Source: Litorihabitans aurantiacus (GTDB lineage: Bacteria; Actinomycetota; Actinomycetes; Actinomycetales; Beutenbergiaceae). From it: 64,000 nt of DNA. The translations under genes were made by a program, and so were the position numbers. The stretch covers positions 2,232,001 through 2,296,000 of the forward strand of contig NZ_BSUM01000001.1 in NCBI RefSeq assembly GCF_030161595.1, in the 5' to 3' direction. How positions within the stretch are numbered: the stretch's first letter is position 1; each line of letters opens with the position of its first letter. This document shows, in pieces, positions 23,442-31,634 of the stretch. Under the pieces are notes generated by a model. That model saw nothing but the letters and a program-made list of their open reading frames with translations, did not search any database and was not told the DNA's origin.

Positions 23442-24616
23442 TGTCCAACCTCACCACCGACCCCCGACCCACGGCAGCACGTCCGGACAACCCGTCAGGA
23501 CCGACCGCCGACGACGGCGCGCCCGTCAGCGCCTGGAACGCCACCAAGCTCGTGGCCGAGCGCGAGATCTCCACGCAGGTCCGCACCAAGTCGTTCGTGA
23601 TCTCCACGATCATCACCCTCGTGCTGATCCTCGGCGGGATCATCGCCTCCTCGATCTTCGGCCCGAGCGCGGGTGACGAGCCCGAGCCGGTCGACGTCGC
23701 CGTCGTCGGTGACGCGAGCGAGATCGTCGCCGGCGCCGCGACGCTGACGCCGGTCCCGGCCGACGACGTCGAGGCCGCGCAGGAGCTCGTCCGCTCGGGC
23801 GAGGTGGAGGCCGCCGTCGTCGCCGACGCCGACGCGCCGTCGGGCGTCCGGGTCATCGCCCTCGAGGAGGCTCCCGCCGACGTCGTGCAGGCCCTGTCGG
23901 TCTCACCCGAGGTGGAGATCCTCGAGCCGAGCGACACCTCCGACAACCTGCGGTTCCTCATCGGCGCCGCGTTCGGCTTCGTCTTCATGATCACGGCGAT
24001 CGGTTCGGGCGCGATGATCGTGCAGAACACGGTGCAGGAGAAGCAGTCCCGCGTGGTGGAGATCCTGCTCGCCGCCGTCCCGGCACGGTCGCTGATGGCA
24101 GGCAAGGTGCTCGGCAACAGCGTGATCGGTGTGGGCAACGCCGCCGCGATGGCGGCCGTGGCCGCCCTCGGTCTCGCGGTGACGGGTCAGGGGGCGCTGC
24201 TGGACCTGCTCTCGGCCCCGCTGATCTGGTTCGTGATCTTCTTCCTGTTCGGATTCGTGCTCATCGCCGGCATCTTCGCCGGCGGCGCGTCCCTCGTCTC
24301 GCGGCAGGAGGACACCGGATCGGTGATGACTCCCGCGATGATGCTGATCATGCTGCCGTACTTCGGGGTGGTGTTCCTCTCGGACAACCCCGTCGGCATG
24401 GCGGTGATGTCCTACGTGCCGTTCACCGCACCGGTCGCGATGCCGGTCCGCCTGTTCTTCGGCGAGGCCGCGTGGTGGGAGCCGCTGGTCTCCCTCGGGG
24501 TCCTGGCGCTGGCGACCTTCGTGGTCATCACCCTCGCGAGCAAGATCTACACCAACTCGCTGCTGCGGATGGGCTCGCGGGTCCCGCTGCGCGAGGCGCT
24601 GCGCGGCGGCGCCTGA
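23441..24616 (+). CDS. ABC exporter permease, NatB-like (ABC-2 type)
   Basis: The 391-residue membrane protein has a first helix at about residues 46-68 (SFVISTIITLVLILGGIIASS), a large extracytoplasmic domain of about 110 residues rich in Val, Ala and Glu, and then five to six C-terminal helices (FLIGAAFGFVFMITAIGSGAM onward). This is the ABC2_membrane_3 layout. EKQSRVVEILLAAVPARSLMAGKVLG near 200-225 is the conserved coupling segment of NatB-like permeases. Its start overlaps the ATPase stop by one base. A 20-bp terminator hairpin follows. Confidence 0.92.
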   Translation: MSNLTTDPRPTAARPDNPSGPTADDGAPVSAWNATKLVAEREISTQVRTKSFVISTIITLVLILGGIIASSIFGPSAGDEPEPVDVAVVGDASEIVAGAATLTPVPADDVEAAQELVRSGEVEAAVVADADAPSGVRVIALEEAPADVVQALSVSPEVEILEPSDTSDNLRFLIGAAFGFVFMITAIGSGAMIVQNTVQEKQSRVVEILLAAVPARSLMAGKVLGNSVIGVGNAAAMAAVAALGLAVTGQGALLDLLSAPLIWFVIFFLFGFVLIAGIFAGGASLVSRQEDTGSVMTPAMMLIMLPYFGVVFLSDNPVGMAVMSYVPFTAPVAMPVRLFFGEAAWWEPLVSLGVLALATFVVITLASKIYTNSLLRMGSRVPLREALRGGA

Positions 24617-24637
24617 GTCGCACGACCGACTCCCGGG

Positions 24638-24682
24638 ACGCCGACGGGCGCCGACCCCACGAGGGTCGGCGCCCGTCGGCGT
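24638..24682. terminator. Bidirectional terminator between exporter and sugar-transferase genes
   Basis: A perfect 20-bp stem (24638-24657 with 24663-24682) with a five-base loop lies between the convergent gene ends at 24616 and 24696. Confidence 0.88.
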
Positions 24683-24695
24683 GCTCGGTGGGCGC

Positions 24696-27017
24696 TCAGA
24701 CGCGCCGACGACGCAGGCGGTCGGTCAGTCGGGTGCGCGCACCCCAGTACTTGCGGCGCGCGAGTCCGACGACCCCGGCGTCGCGCGTGGCGTGGGCGAT
24801 CTCGTCGAGCTGCCGCTCGAGGTGAACCAGACGTCCGGTCAGCTCCTCGTACCGCTCGTGCATGAAGCGCGTGAGGTACATGAGGTCGCCGTCGCCGTGC
24901 TCCTCGATGTGGCGGCGGAGCTTCTCGTCCCGGAGCCGGAGGTCGACGTCCCGGTGCGCGTCCGCCGAGGCGATGACGCTGTTGGCGAGCGACCCGGTCG
25001 CGTCGCGGCGCTGGTGCCAGAACGCGAGCGGCTCCTCGTGCAGGACGGTGACGGGCGCGATCGCGGCGAGCCGCAGGTTGAACTCCCAGTCACCGACCAC
25101 GTGCAGCGAGGAGTCGAAGTTGCCGACCCGCTCCAGGGCCGAGCGCCGCAGCAGCATGCTGATGGGCACCATGCGGTTGTAGCGCATGAGGTCGTGGACC
25201 GTCACGAGACGCAGATCCGGCTCGAAGATCTCCCGGCCGACCTCGCGCAGGGGGCCGGCGGGCTCCTCGTCGAGCTCGTCCCCCGATCCGTCCTCGATCC
25301 GCGCGCACTCCTCCTGCGACCGCGTCGTCTCCCACACGATGCAGGTCCGCACCGCCACGGCCAGCTCGTCGGGGTGGTCGCGCAGGTGGCGGACGGTGCG
25401 CGCGAGGAACGCCTCGTGCCAGGTGTCGTCGTCGTCGTGGATCGCGACGAGCTCGGCACTCGCCAGCTCCAGGCCCGCGTTCGAGGCCGCCTCCATCCCG
25501 GTCGAGACGCTGCGGTGCAGCACGCGCAGCCGGCCCTCGAGCCCGACGGCCGAGGCGACGACGTCGTCGACCGCCTCCCGGTCCCCGGCGTCGTTGACGA
25601 CGATCACCTCGGCGCGCGCGAACGTCTGCGCCGCGATGTCGTCCAGGGCGCGGGCGAGCATCGTCGGCCGGTCCTTCGTGCGCACCACGATGCTGACGGC
25701 GGGCGGGCGCTCCTCGGCGCCGGCACCCTCGGCGGCGACCATCTGGACAGGCCCCGGCTCGGGCAGCTCGGGGAACGGCGCGGTGGCGTCATCCGACGCC
25801 CCCGCCGCGAGCACCGCGACGAACGCGTCCCAGGTCGCCTCGGCAGCGCCCCGTGCGCCTTCGCGAGCCGCCGCGAGGGCGGCGGACACCTCGGACCGGC
25901 GCTCCGCGAGGGCCAGCAGCCGCACCCGCAGCAGGTCGGCGTCGGTCTCCACGTCCTCGAGGTCGACGACGGCGCCGCGCACCCCCCAGCGCTCGAGGGC
26001 GCCCTCGAGCCGCACGCGGCTGAACTCGTCGGGAGCGATCCCGAGGACCGGCACGCCCGCCTCGCAGGCGAAGACGGCCGGGTGGTAGCGCGTCGTCACC
26101 ACGACGGCGGCCTCCCGGGCCCGCCGCGCTGCGACCAGCGCGTGCTCGATCGGCAGGGAGACCGCGGGCGCCCGGAGCGCCGCCGCGATGCGGTCGTGGA
26201 TCTCGACGTCCCCGCCGCGCGTACCCGGCACAGCCATGTGGGGCACGAGATGGACGGGCGCCCCGACGCTCGCGGCGAGCACGTCCAGGGCCGCGACGAC
26301 GCGGGGCAGTGCGGCGTCGTCGACCCCGAGGCTGCCCGCGGCGATCGTGACGACGACGGCTCCGGCCGAGGAGGGCGGATCCTGCGTCGCCGCCTCGACG
26401 CTGCCCGGGACGGGGACGTCGGCCAGGAAGCTCGCGTCGTCGAGCACGCGGTGGACCGGCGCACCGGGCACGAGTCGCGTCAGCAGGGCGTGGGTCGCGT
26501 CCTCGCGCGCGCCGACGGCGAGCACACCCTCCAGCCCCGCGCGCAGCGCGGCGACGTCGGCACGGGAGAGCGCCGGTCCCACGGTCTGCCCCGTCACCAC
26601 GGCGGGCAGGCCGAGCGAGCGCGCGACGGCGAGGGCCGCCAGCCGCTCGTGCAGGAGCCAGCCGTAGCGCGAGTTCATGTTGCCGCCGCCCGCGATCACC
26701 AGGGCGTCGCACGAGGCGAGGGCGTCGCGGAACGCGTGGATCTGGTCGCTCCGCGGGAGCGCCGAGGAGTCACCGGCGAGCAGGTCGTGGATCTCGTCGA
26801 GGTAGCGCTCGCGGTCGGCCGGCGCCCAGGGGAACTCGAGCGTGGGACGGGCCTCGACGTCGGGGCCGAAGCGGGCGCGGGTGTCCTCGAGGTCGCGGGT
26901 CAGCAGGACCGGTGTGTGGGATCGCGTGCTCAGCGCGTGGACCACCGCATGCGTCATGGCCTCGTCGCCGACGTGGTACACGCGCTGCCCGACGTCTCCC
27001 AGGACCGCAACACGCAT
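24696..27017 (-). CDS. Polysaccharide pyruvyl transferase fused to family 2 glycosyltransferase
   Basis: A 773-residue two-domain protein. Residues about 1-400 match the polysaccharide pyruvyl transferase family (start MRVAVLGDVGQRVYHVGDEA, ALVIAGGGNMNSRYG near 112, VVTGQTVGPALS near 145, [22 protein letters not shown] near 310-330), which puts pyruvate ketals on surface sugars. Residues about 435-650 form a GT-A glycosyltransferase (SIVVRTKDRPTMLARALDDI, VIVVNDAGDREAV, HDDDDTWHEAFLA with the metal-binding DDD, and VVGDWEFNLRLA). A basic coiled tail of about 100 residues ends in RTRLTDRLRRRRV. It is likely cytoplasmic, modifying a cell-wall glycopolymer. It stands alone with no other sugar genes beside it. 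The start is ATG at 27017. Confidence 0.85.
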   Translation of the reverse strand: MRVAVLGDVGQRVYHVGDEAMTHAVVHALSTRSHTPVLLTRDLEDTRARFGPDVEARPTLEFPWAPADRERYLDEIHDLLAGDSSALPRSDQIHAFRDALASCDALVIAGGGNMNSRYGWLLHERLAALAVARSLGLPAVVTGQTVGPALSRADVAALRAGLEGVLAVGAREDATHALLTRLVPGAPVHRVLDDASFLADVPVPGSVEAATQDPPSSAGAVVVTIAAGSLGVDDAALPRVVAALDVLAASVGAPVHLVPHMAVPGTRGGDVEIHDRIAAALRAPAVSLPIEHALVAARRAREAAVVVTTRYHPAVFACEAGVPVLGIAPDEFSRVRLEGALERWGVRGAVVDLEDVETDADLLRVRLLALAERRSEVSAALAAAREGARGAAEATWDAFVAVLAAGASDDATAPFPELPEPGPVQMVAAEGAGAEERPPAVSIVVRTKDRPTMLARALDDIAAQTFARAEVIVVNDAGDREAVDDVVASAVGLEGRLRVLHRSVSTGMEAASNAGLELASAELVAIHDDDDTWHEAFLARTVRHLRDHPDELAVAVRTCIVWETTRSQEECARIEDGSGDELDEEPAGPLREVGREIFEPDLRLVTVHDLMRYNRMVPISMLLRRSALERVGNFDSSLHVVGDWEFNLRLAAIAPVTVLHEEPLAFWHQRRDATGSLANSVIASADAHRDVDLRLRDEKLRRHIEEHGDGDLMYLTRFMHERYEELTGRLVHLERQLDEIAHATRDAGVVGLARRKYWGARTRLTDRLRRRRV

Positions 27018-27059
27018 GACGGCGAGCCTAGCGGCTCGAACAGCCGCGGGTGCCCCGTG

Positions 27060-27779
27060 TCACAGGAGGCGCCGGTCCGCCGCCCACCGCGTGAGCTCGT
27101 AGCGCGAGGACAGCTGCAGCTTGCGCAGCACTGCCGAGACGTGGGTCTCGACCGTCTTGATCGAGATGAACAGCTCGCCCGCGACCTCCCGGTAGGAGCG
27201 GCCCCGGGCGATGAGGCGCATCACCTCGCGCTCGCGCGCCGTCAGGCGGTCGAGCTCGTCGTCGCCCGCGGCCTGCTCGGCCACACCCGCCACCCCGACC
27301 GCGCCGAACGCGTCCAGCACGAAGCCCGCGAGCCGCGGCGAGAACACGGCGTCTCCCCCGGCCACGCGCACGACGGCGTCGCACAGCGCCTCCGGGCCGA
27401 TGGACTTGGTGACGTACCCGCGGGCGCCGGCACGGATGACGCCGACGACGTCCTCCGCGGCGTCGCTCACCGACAGCGCGAGGAAGCGCACGTCGGGCGC
27501 CAGGTCGGCGCAGCGGCGCGCCACCTCGGCGCCACCCCCGCCGTCGCCCCCGGGCAGGTGGACGTCCAGGAGCACGACGGCGGGGCGCCGCTCGCGCACG
27601 ACGCGGGCGGCGGACTCGACGTCGGCCGCCTCGCCGACCACCTGGAGCCGGGTGTCCAGGGACGCGCGCACCCCGGCGCGGAACATGTCGTGGTCGTCGA
27701 CGAGGACGACGGGCACCCGTGGCTCCGCCGTGGTGTCGGTGGCTGTGCCGGTGGTCGCACTCGTGCTGGTCACGCTCAT
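27060..27779 (-). CDS. LuxR-family response regulator of the PspC kinase
   Basis: A 239-residue receiver/helix-turn-helix protein: a Thr/Ser-rich leader of about 22 residues, then VPVVLVDDHDMFRAGVRASL, phospho-Asp in VVLLDVHLPGGDG near residue 75, ALSVSDAAED, VTKSIGPE (conserved Lys), and a C-terminal LuxR domain (LTAREREVMRLIARGRSYREVAGELF, SIKTVETHVSAVLRKL). The ATG at 27779 overlaps the stop of the upstream kinase by four bases. Related kinase/regulator pairs with a PspC sensor respond to envelope stress. The divergent pspC-like genes at 29242-31268 are likely targets (inference). Confidence 0.93.
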   Translation of the reverse strand: MSVTSTSATTGTATDTTAEPRVPVVLVDDHDMFRAGVRASLDTRLQVVGEAADVESAARVVRERRPAVVLLDVHLPGGDGGGGAEVARRCADLAPDVRFLALSVSDAAEDVVGVIRAGARGYVTKSIGPEALCDAVVRVAGGDAVFSPRLAGFVLDAFGAVGVAGVAEQAAGDDELDRLTAREREVMRLIARGRSYREVAGELFISIKTVETHVSAVLRKLQLSSRYELTRWAADRRLL

Positions 27780-29116
27780 CGCTCCTCGCCCTCGCCCCGA
27801 ACCGTTCGGGGGAGATGGATCCGTACCTCGGTGCCGCCGTCGGGCACGTCCCGCACCCCGGCCTCGCCGCCGCGCCGCCGGATGCGGCCCAGGATGGACT
27901 CGCGCACGCCGAACCGGTCGGACGGGATCTCCTCGGGGTCGAACCCGTCGCCGTGGTCGCGGACGAAGACCTCCACCGCGCCGTCGGCGGCCTCGAGGTA
28001 GACGGAGACGGGCGGGCGGCCGTGCGCGACGGCGTTCAGCAGCGCCTCGCGCGTCGCCGCGAGGACGGCGTGGGTCCCCTCCGTCGGGACGACGTCGCCG
28101 ACGACGACCGTCTCGATCTGGGGCGCGGTGCCGTCGGCGTGGGTGCGCGTGTCCTCGATCTCGGCGACCACCTCCTTGACCTGCACCGCGAACGATGTCG
28201 CCGCGGGCGCCCGGTCGTCGTAGAGCCACGAGCGCAGGTCGCGCTCCTGGGCGCGCGCGAGGCGCACCACCTCGGGCTCGCTGGAGCGGGTGCGGATCAG
28301 CGCGAGGGTCTGCAGCACGGAGTCGTGCAGGTGCGCGGCGATGTCGGCGCGCTCGGACTCGCGCTCGCGCTCGGCGCGGGCGTCCCCGAGCTCGCGCACC
28401 AGGCGCAGCCACCAGGGCGCGAGCACGAGCGCGACGCCGGCCAGCACGGCGATCGCCGCGAGCGCCGACTGCACCATCACCATGGGTTCGGCGCGCTGCC
28501 CGACGAGCAGGAACACCCCGGTGGCGGTGATCGCGATGCCGCCGGAGAGGCGGGCGGCGCCGACGCGTCCCCGCCCCGTGGCGGAGGTGGCGCCCGACAT
28601 GCCGGCCGATCCCGGCCCCGCCGCGGACGCGGGGCGCCGCGCGTCGAGCTCGCTCCAGGCGAGGGCGGCCCCGGCGAGCAGCAGCAGCACGGGGACGACC
28701 CAGCGCGGGCCGGTCCCCTCCCCCACACGCGAGGCGAGAAGCAGGGCGGCGACGGCGAGCAGGCCCAGGGCGACGACGACGTCGCTCACCGCGATCCCGC
28801 GCCGCCCCGCGCCGGTCTGGCCGTTCGTCAGCGGCTTCGACAGCCGGGTCCAGGCCGGCGGCGCGGCGGGCCGCCCCGGTTCCCCGCTCGGCACCGTGAC
28901 CCACCAGAACAGGTAGGCCACGACGCCGGCGCCGCCGAGCAGCGTCGCGAGCGCCAGCCCGGCGCGGACGATGCGGACGTCGAGCCCGAGGTGCGCGGCC
29001 ATGCCCGCGCCGACCCCTGCCACCCAGCGGTCGCGCGTCGGCCGCAGCAGGCTCGGGCGTGCCGGCGCGGCGGCACGCCCGGCGCCGGGCGTCGCGGGAG
29101 GGGCGGAGGAGGTCAC
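27776..29116 (-). CDS. Sensor histidine kinase with N-terminal PspC domain
   Basis: The 446-residue kinase begins with a PspC domain (residues about 24-75: LLRPTRDRWVAGVGAGMAAHL, ALATLLGGAGVVAYLFWW). About four more helices follow (IAVSDVVVALGLLAVAALLLA, WVVPVLLLLAGAALAW and others), then a HisKA_3-like helix with phospho-His in IAAHLHDSVLQTLAL near residue 272, and an HATPase region (TREALLNAVAHGRPP, VRDHGDGFDPE, FGVRESILGRI). PspC-headed NarL-type kinases are an actinobacterial family. The start is GTG at 29116. It is translationally coupled to its regulator and divergent from another PspC gene across 125 bases. Confidence 0.93.
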   Translation of the reverse strand: MTSSAPPATPGAGRAAAPARPSLLRPTRDRWVAGVGAGMAAHLGLDVRIVRAGLALATLLGGAGVVAYLFWWVTVPSGEPGRPAAPPAWTRLSKPLTNGQTGAGRRGIAVSDVVVALGLLAVAALLLASRVGEGTGPRWVVPVLLLLAGAALAWSELDARRPASAAGPGSAGMSGATSATGRGRVGAARLSGGIAITATGVFLLVGQRAEPMVMVQSALAAIAVLAGVALVLAPWWLRLVRELGDARAERERESERADIAAHLHDSVLQTLALIRTRSSEPEVVRLARAQERDLRSWLYDDRAPAATSFAVQVKEVVAEIEDTRTHADGTAPQIETVVVGDVVPTEGTHAVLAATREALLNAVAHGRPPVSVYLEAADGAVEVFVRDHGDGFDPEEIPSDRFGVRESILGRIRRRGGEAGVRDVPDGGTEVRIHLPRTVRGEGEER

Positions 29117-29166
29117 CGCTCGATCGTGGCACGCCCGGCGGACCCCGGACAGCCGCGCGGCGCGAT

Positions 29167-29179
29167 CTCAGGGTCTGAG
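29167..29179. promoter_or_regulatory. Candidate operator between divergent PspC genes
   Basis: CTCAGGGTCTGAG is a 13-base palindrome (five-base arms, three-base centre) in the 125-base region between the kinase gene and the divergent PspC-domain gene. It may be a site for the LuxR-type regulator; this rests on position only. Confidence 0.3.
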
Positions 29180-29241
29180 GCGCCGATGATCAGGGCGGTC
29201 CCCCATGGTCCCGGAGCACGCGGGGCGGCCAGGCTGGAGCC

Positions 29242-30705
29242 ATGTCCTCCTCGCCCCCGCCGGCGACACCGCCGGCCACACCGCCGTCGCCCGCCGACCC
29301 GAGCGGGACGACGCCGTCGCCCGCACCGTTCTGGACCCGGCTGCGCTCCTCGGCATCACCCGCAGCGAGCCGCGCTGGATCGGCGGGGTCGCCGGCGGCC
29401 TCGCCACCCGCTGGAACCTCGACCCGCTCGTGGTGCGCGGGTTGTTCGCCGCGTCGCTCGTGCTGGGCGGCATCGGTTTCCTGGCCTACGGCGTCGCGTG
29501 GGCGCTCCTGCCGGAACCGGACGGCCGCATCCACGCCGAGCGGGCGCTGCGCGGCAACGTCGACGTCGCGCTCGTCGGGATCGGCCTCATGGTGCTGGCC
29601 GGCGTCGGACCGGGCCGCTGGATCGGTCTCGGCTGGGTCGGCGACGGCGCGTGGGGCGGGCTGCGCGGCGGCGGGTTCGCGATCGTGGCGCTCGCTGCCT
29701 GGATCGCCTGGCACCACCACCGCGGCGGGCGTGCGGGTGCTCGTGGACGGGGCCGAGGCCCCGGCGGCGCCGCCGGCGGCAGCGCCGGGTCCGGCGCGAC
29801 GGGTGCGGGCCCGGACGCCCGGGCGACGACGAGCGCCACCGCCGACCCGTCGTGGGGGACGCCGTCGCCCGCCGCCACGTCACCCGCGCCCACGGTGCAG
29901 GACCTCACCGATCCCTACGGCTCCCCCGAGCCCGCCGCGCCGACCGCGTCCCGCGCGTCCGGCAGCGCGGGTACGTCCTCGGCCACGACACCGGGCGACC
30001 CCGACGGTCCCGCCCCCGCCACGGGCGGCTCCTGGCCGGTCCCCGCCCGGGTGCGCGGACCGGGGGCGGGATGGTCGCCGTCGTGACGGCGCTGGCGGTG
30101 CTCGCCGTCGCCGGGCTGCTGCTCGCGAACCGCACCGGGGCGATCGCCGGGACGGGGTGGGCGCTCGCGATCGGCGTCGTCGTCGTGCTCGTCGGTGCCG
30201 GGATCGTGGTGACCGGGCTGCGCGGACGCCGCAGCGGCGTGCTGTCGCTGCTCGCGATCGTCGGTCTGGTCGCCGCGCCGTCGGCCGTGACCCAGGCGCA
30301 GGGGTGGGGCTGGGACTGGTCCGCGACCCAGGCGTTCGGCGAGGCCGACGTCACCCCGACGACGCGCGACGCCGCCGCGGAGGGCGTGCGGCTGGGCGCG
30401 GGGAACGCCCGCGTGGACCTCACGGCGGTCCCGCTGACGGCCACCACCCTGACCGTGCCCGTCTCCGTCAACGCGGGTGAGGTCGAGGTGGTCGTCCCCG
30501 CGGGTGCCGACGTGCGTGCCGAGATCGACGTGTTCGCGGGTCAGGTGAGCTGGACGGTCGACGGGCAGTCCGAGCAGGCGTCCGGTCGCATCGCGGACGA
30601 CCTCGTCTACACGACCTCCGGCGTCGACGCCGGAGCCACCCCCAGCTGGTGCTCGACCTGCGGGTCGGGGCCGGCGACGTCACGATCACGGAGGCCGACG
30701 CATGA
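29242..30705 (+). CDS. PspC-domain membrane protein with LiaF-like C-terminus (frameshifted at three places)
   Basis: From the ATG at 29242 a Pro/Ser/Thr-rich head leads, after a one-base break between 29242 and 29352, into a PspC domain (LGITRSEPRWIGGVAGGLATRWN, VVRGLFAASLVLGGIGFLAYG). More helices and a Gly/Ala/Pro-rich linker follow. A second break at the GGGGG run 30062-30066 leads into further helices (VVTALAVLAVAGLLLAN). A third at CCCCC 30639-30643 restores the end of a beta-rich domain (EVEVVVPAGADVRAEIDVFAG, then VLDLRVGAGDVTITEADA). Restoring three bases gives 488 residues. The end overlaps the next ATG (ATGA at 30702-30705). A PspC sensor plus a LiaF-like domain suggests membrane-stress sensing with the divergent kinase. 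Confidence 0.78.
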
Positions 30706-31268
30706 GCACGACGCCCGGGGGCGACCGCCCCGACGAGACCCAGCGTGCCGGCGACCCGGGCGATCCCGGCGGGTTCGTCCGGTTCGGCCAGTTCACAGGC
30801 GCCGACGGTGCCGGCAGCGGCAGTGGGGCGACAGGGGCGCCCGACGCCGAGCGCCGCAGTCCCGGCGCGAGCGCTCCCGGATGGGCTGGCCCCGGGCGGG
30901 GTGCGCCGTGGCACGGCTACACGGGCCGCGGATACACCGGGCACGGGTCCGGTGAGCAGGCGTCCGGCGAGCAGGGGTCCGACGGGCAGGGCGGCAGCGG
31001 GTACGGCTACCCGGGGTACGGGCACCCGTGGCACCCGTCCGCGGGGCGCGGCCGAGGCGGCTGGGAGGCTCGGCCGGTGTCCCGCGGCCCGCGGCCGGGG
31101 ACCGTGATCTGGGGACTGCTCGTGATCGCCGTCGGGGTCCTGACGATCGTGGCCTCCACCGGGATCTCCCTGGACCTCGAGCTGGCCGCCATCATCGGGC
31201 TGGCCGCCGCCGGCGGGCTGCTCCTGCTGACCGCGGTGCTGGGCGCCGCGCGAGCCCGGCGCCGCTGA
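30702..31268 (+). CDS. Hypothetical membrane protein coupled to the PspC gene
   Basis: A 188-residue protein with about 120 Gly/Pro/Ser/Tyr-rich hydrophilic residues (HGYTGRGYTGHGSGEQASGE, YGYPGYGHPWHPS) followed by two helices (GTVIWGLLVIAVGVLTIVAS and LAAIIGLAAAGGLLLLTAV) and an Arg-rich end. Its ATG overlaps the stop of the PspC gene, so the two are cotranscribed and coupled. Small two-helix proteins of this kind follow PspC genes in related actinobacteria. Function is unknown; a role in envelope-stress signalling is inferred from context. Confidence 0.78.
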   Translation: MSTTPGGDRPDETQRAGDPGDPGGFVRFGQFTGADGAGSGSGATGAPDAERRSPGASAPGWAGPGRGAPWHGYTGRGYTGHGSGEQASGEQGSDGQGGSGYGYPGYGHPWHPSAGRGRGGWEARPVSRGPRPGTVIWGLLVIAVGVLTIVASTGISLDLELAAIIGLAAAGGLLLLTAVLGAARARRR

Positions 31269-31288
31269 GGCCTCAGCCGCCACCACCG

Positions 31289-31349
31289 GTTCGCTGCGCA
31301 CGAATGGGGTCTTCAGCCGTGTTGAAGACCCCATTCGTGCGCAGCGAAC
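31289..31349. repeat. Perfect 27-bp hairpin (first of two)
   Basis: Bases 31289-31315 are exactly reverse-complementary to 31323-31349, leaving a seven-base loop. The arm contains GCACGAATGGGGTCTTCA, less GC-rich than its surroundings. It starts 21 bases after the last gene and may act as its terminator, but the length and unusual sequence make a dispersed palindromic element equally possible. No gene fits the short frames that start inside the arms. Confidence 0.85.
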
Positions 31350-31379
31350 GCTCACCCCGGCCACCCTGGCCACCGCGCC

Positions 31380-31419
31380 ACCCGGTCCAACCCGGTCCAA
31401 CCCGGTCCACCCGGTCCAC
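31380..31419. repeat. Tandem ACCCGGTCCA decamer repeats
   Basis: Three consecutive copies of ACCCGGTCCA (31380-31409) and a slightly shortened fourth lie between the two long hairpins. No protein frame explains them. Confidence 0.8.
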
Positions 31420-31432
31420 CCCGACCACCGCA

Positions 31433-31487
31433 CCGTGCGCACTTTCTGCTGCTTCACCGGCCGCGAAGCAGCAGAAAGTGCGCACGG
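31433..31487. repeat. Perfect 23-bp hairpin (second of two)
   Basis: Bases 31433-31455 pair exactly with 31465-31487 around a nine-base loop. The arm contains TGCGCACTTTCTGCTGCTTC; like the first hairpin it carries TGCGCAC and lower GC than the neighbourhood. It is too far (165 bases) from the upstream gene to be its primary terminator, and 147 bases from the end of the convergent glycosyltransferase gene. Confidence 0.85.
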
Positions 31488-31549
31488 GGCGAGGTGGTGG
31501 GCGGCAGCAGCAGCCGGCCTCGGCAGCAGCCGGCGGAAGCAGCAGCGGA

Positions 31550-31619
31550 TAGCGGCGGCGCCGGCAGTTCAGGGACGGCGGCGGCGCCCGCAGTTCAGGA
31601 ACGGCGGCGGCGCCGGCAC
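31550..31619. repeat. 27-base imperfect direct repeats (GGCGGCGGCGCC..CAGTTCAGG)
   Basis: GGCGGCGGCGCC recurs three times with a 27-base period. The first two copies are followed by the same CAGTTCAGG-A segment (31564 and 31591). They fill most of the remaining gap before the glycosyltransferase stop at 31635. In all, 31269-31634 is gene-free and consists mainly of these repeats and the two hairpins. Confidence 0.75.
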
Positions 31620-31634
31620 CACACGCCCCCGGAG

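Noticed and set aside
31273-31552. Short frames on both strands beginning MRTFCC in the repeat region
   Set aside because: Both starts come from the two arms of the same palindrome; the products are low-complexity with no ribosome-binding site.
31380-31619. CRISPR array
   Set aside because: Repeats are 10 and 27 bases in direct tandem without unique spacers, and no cas gene is present.
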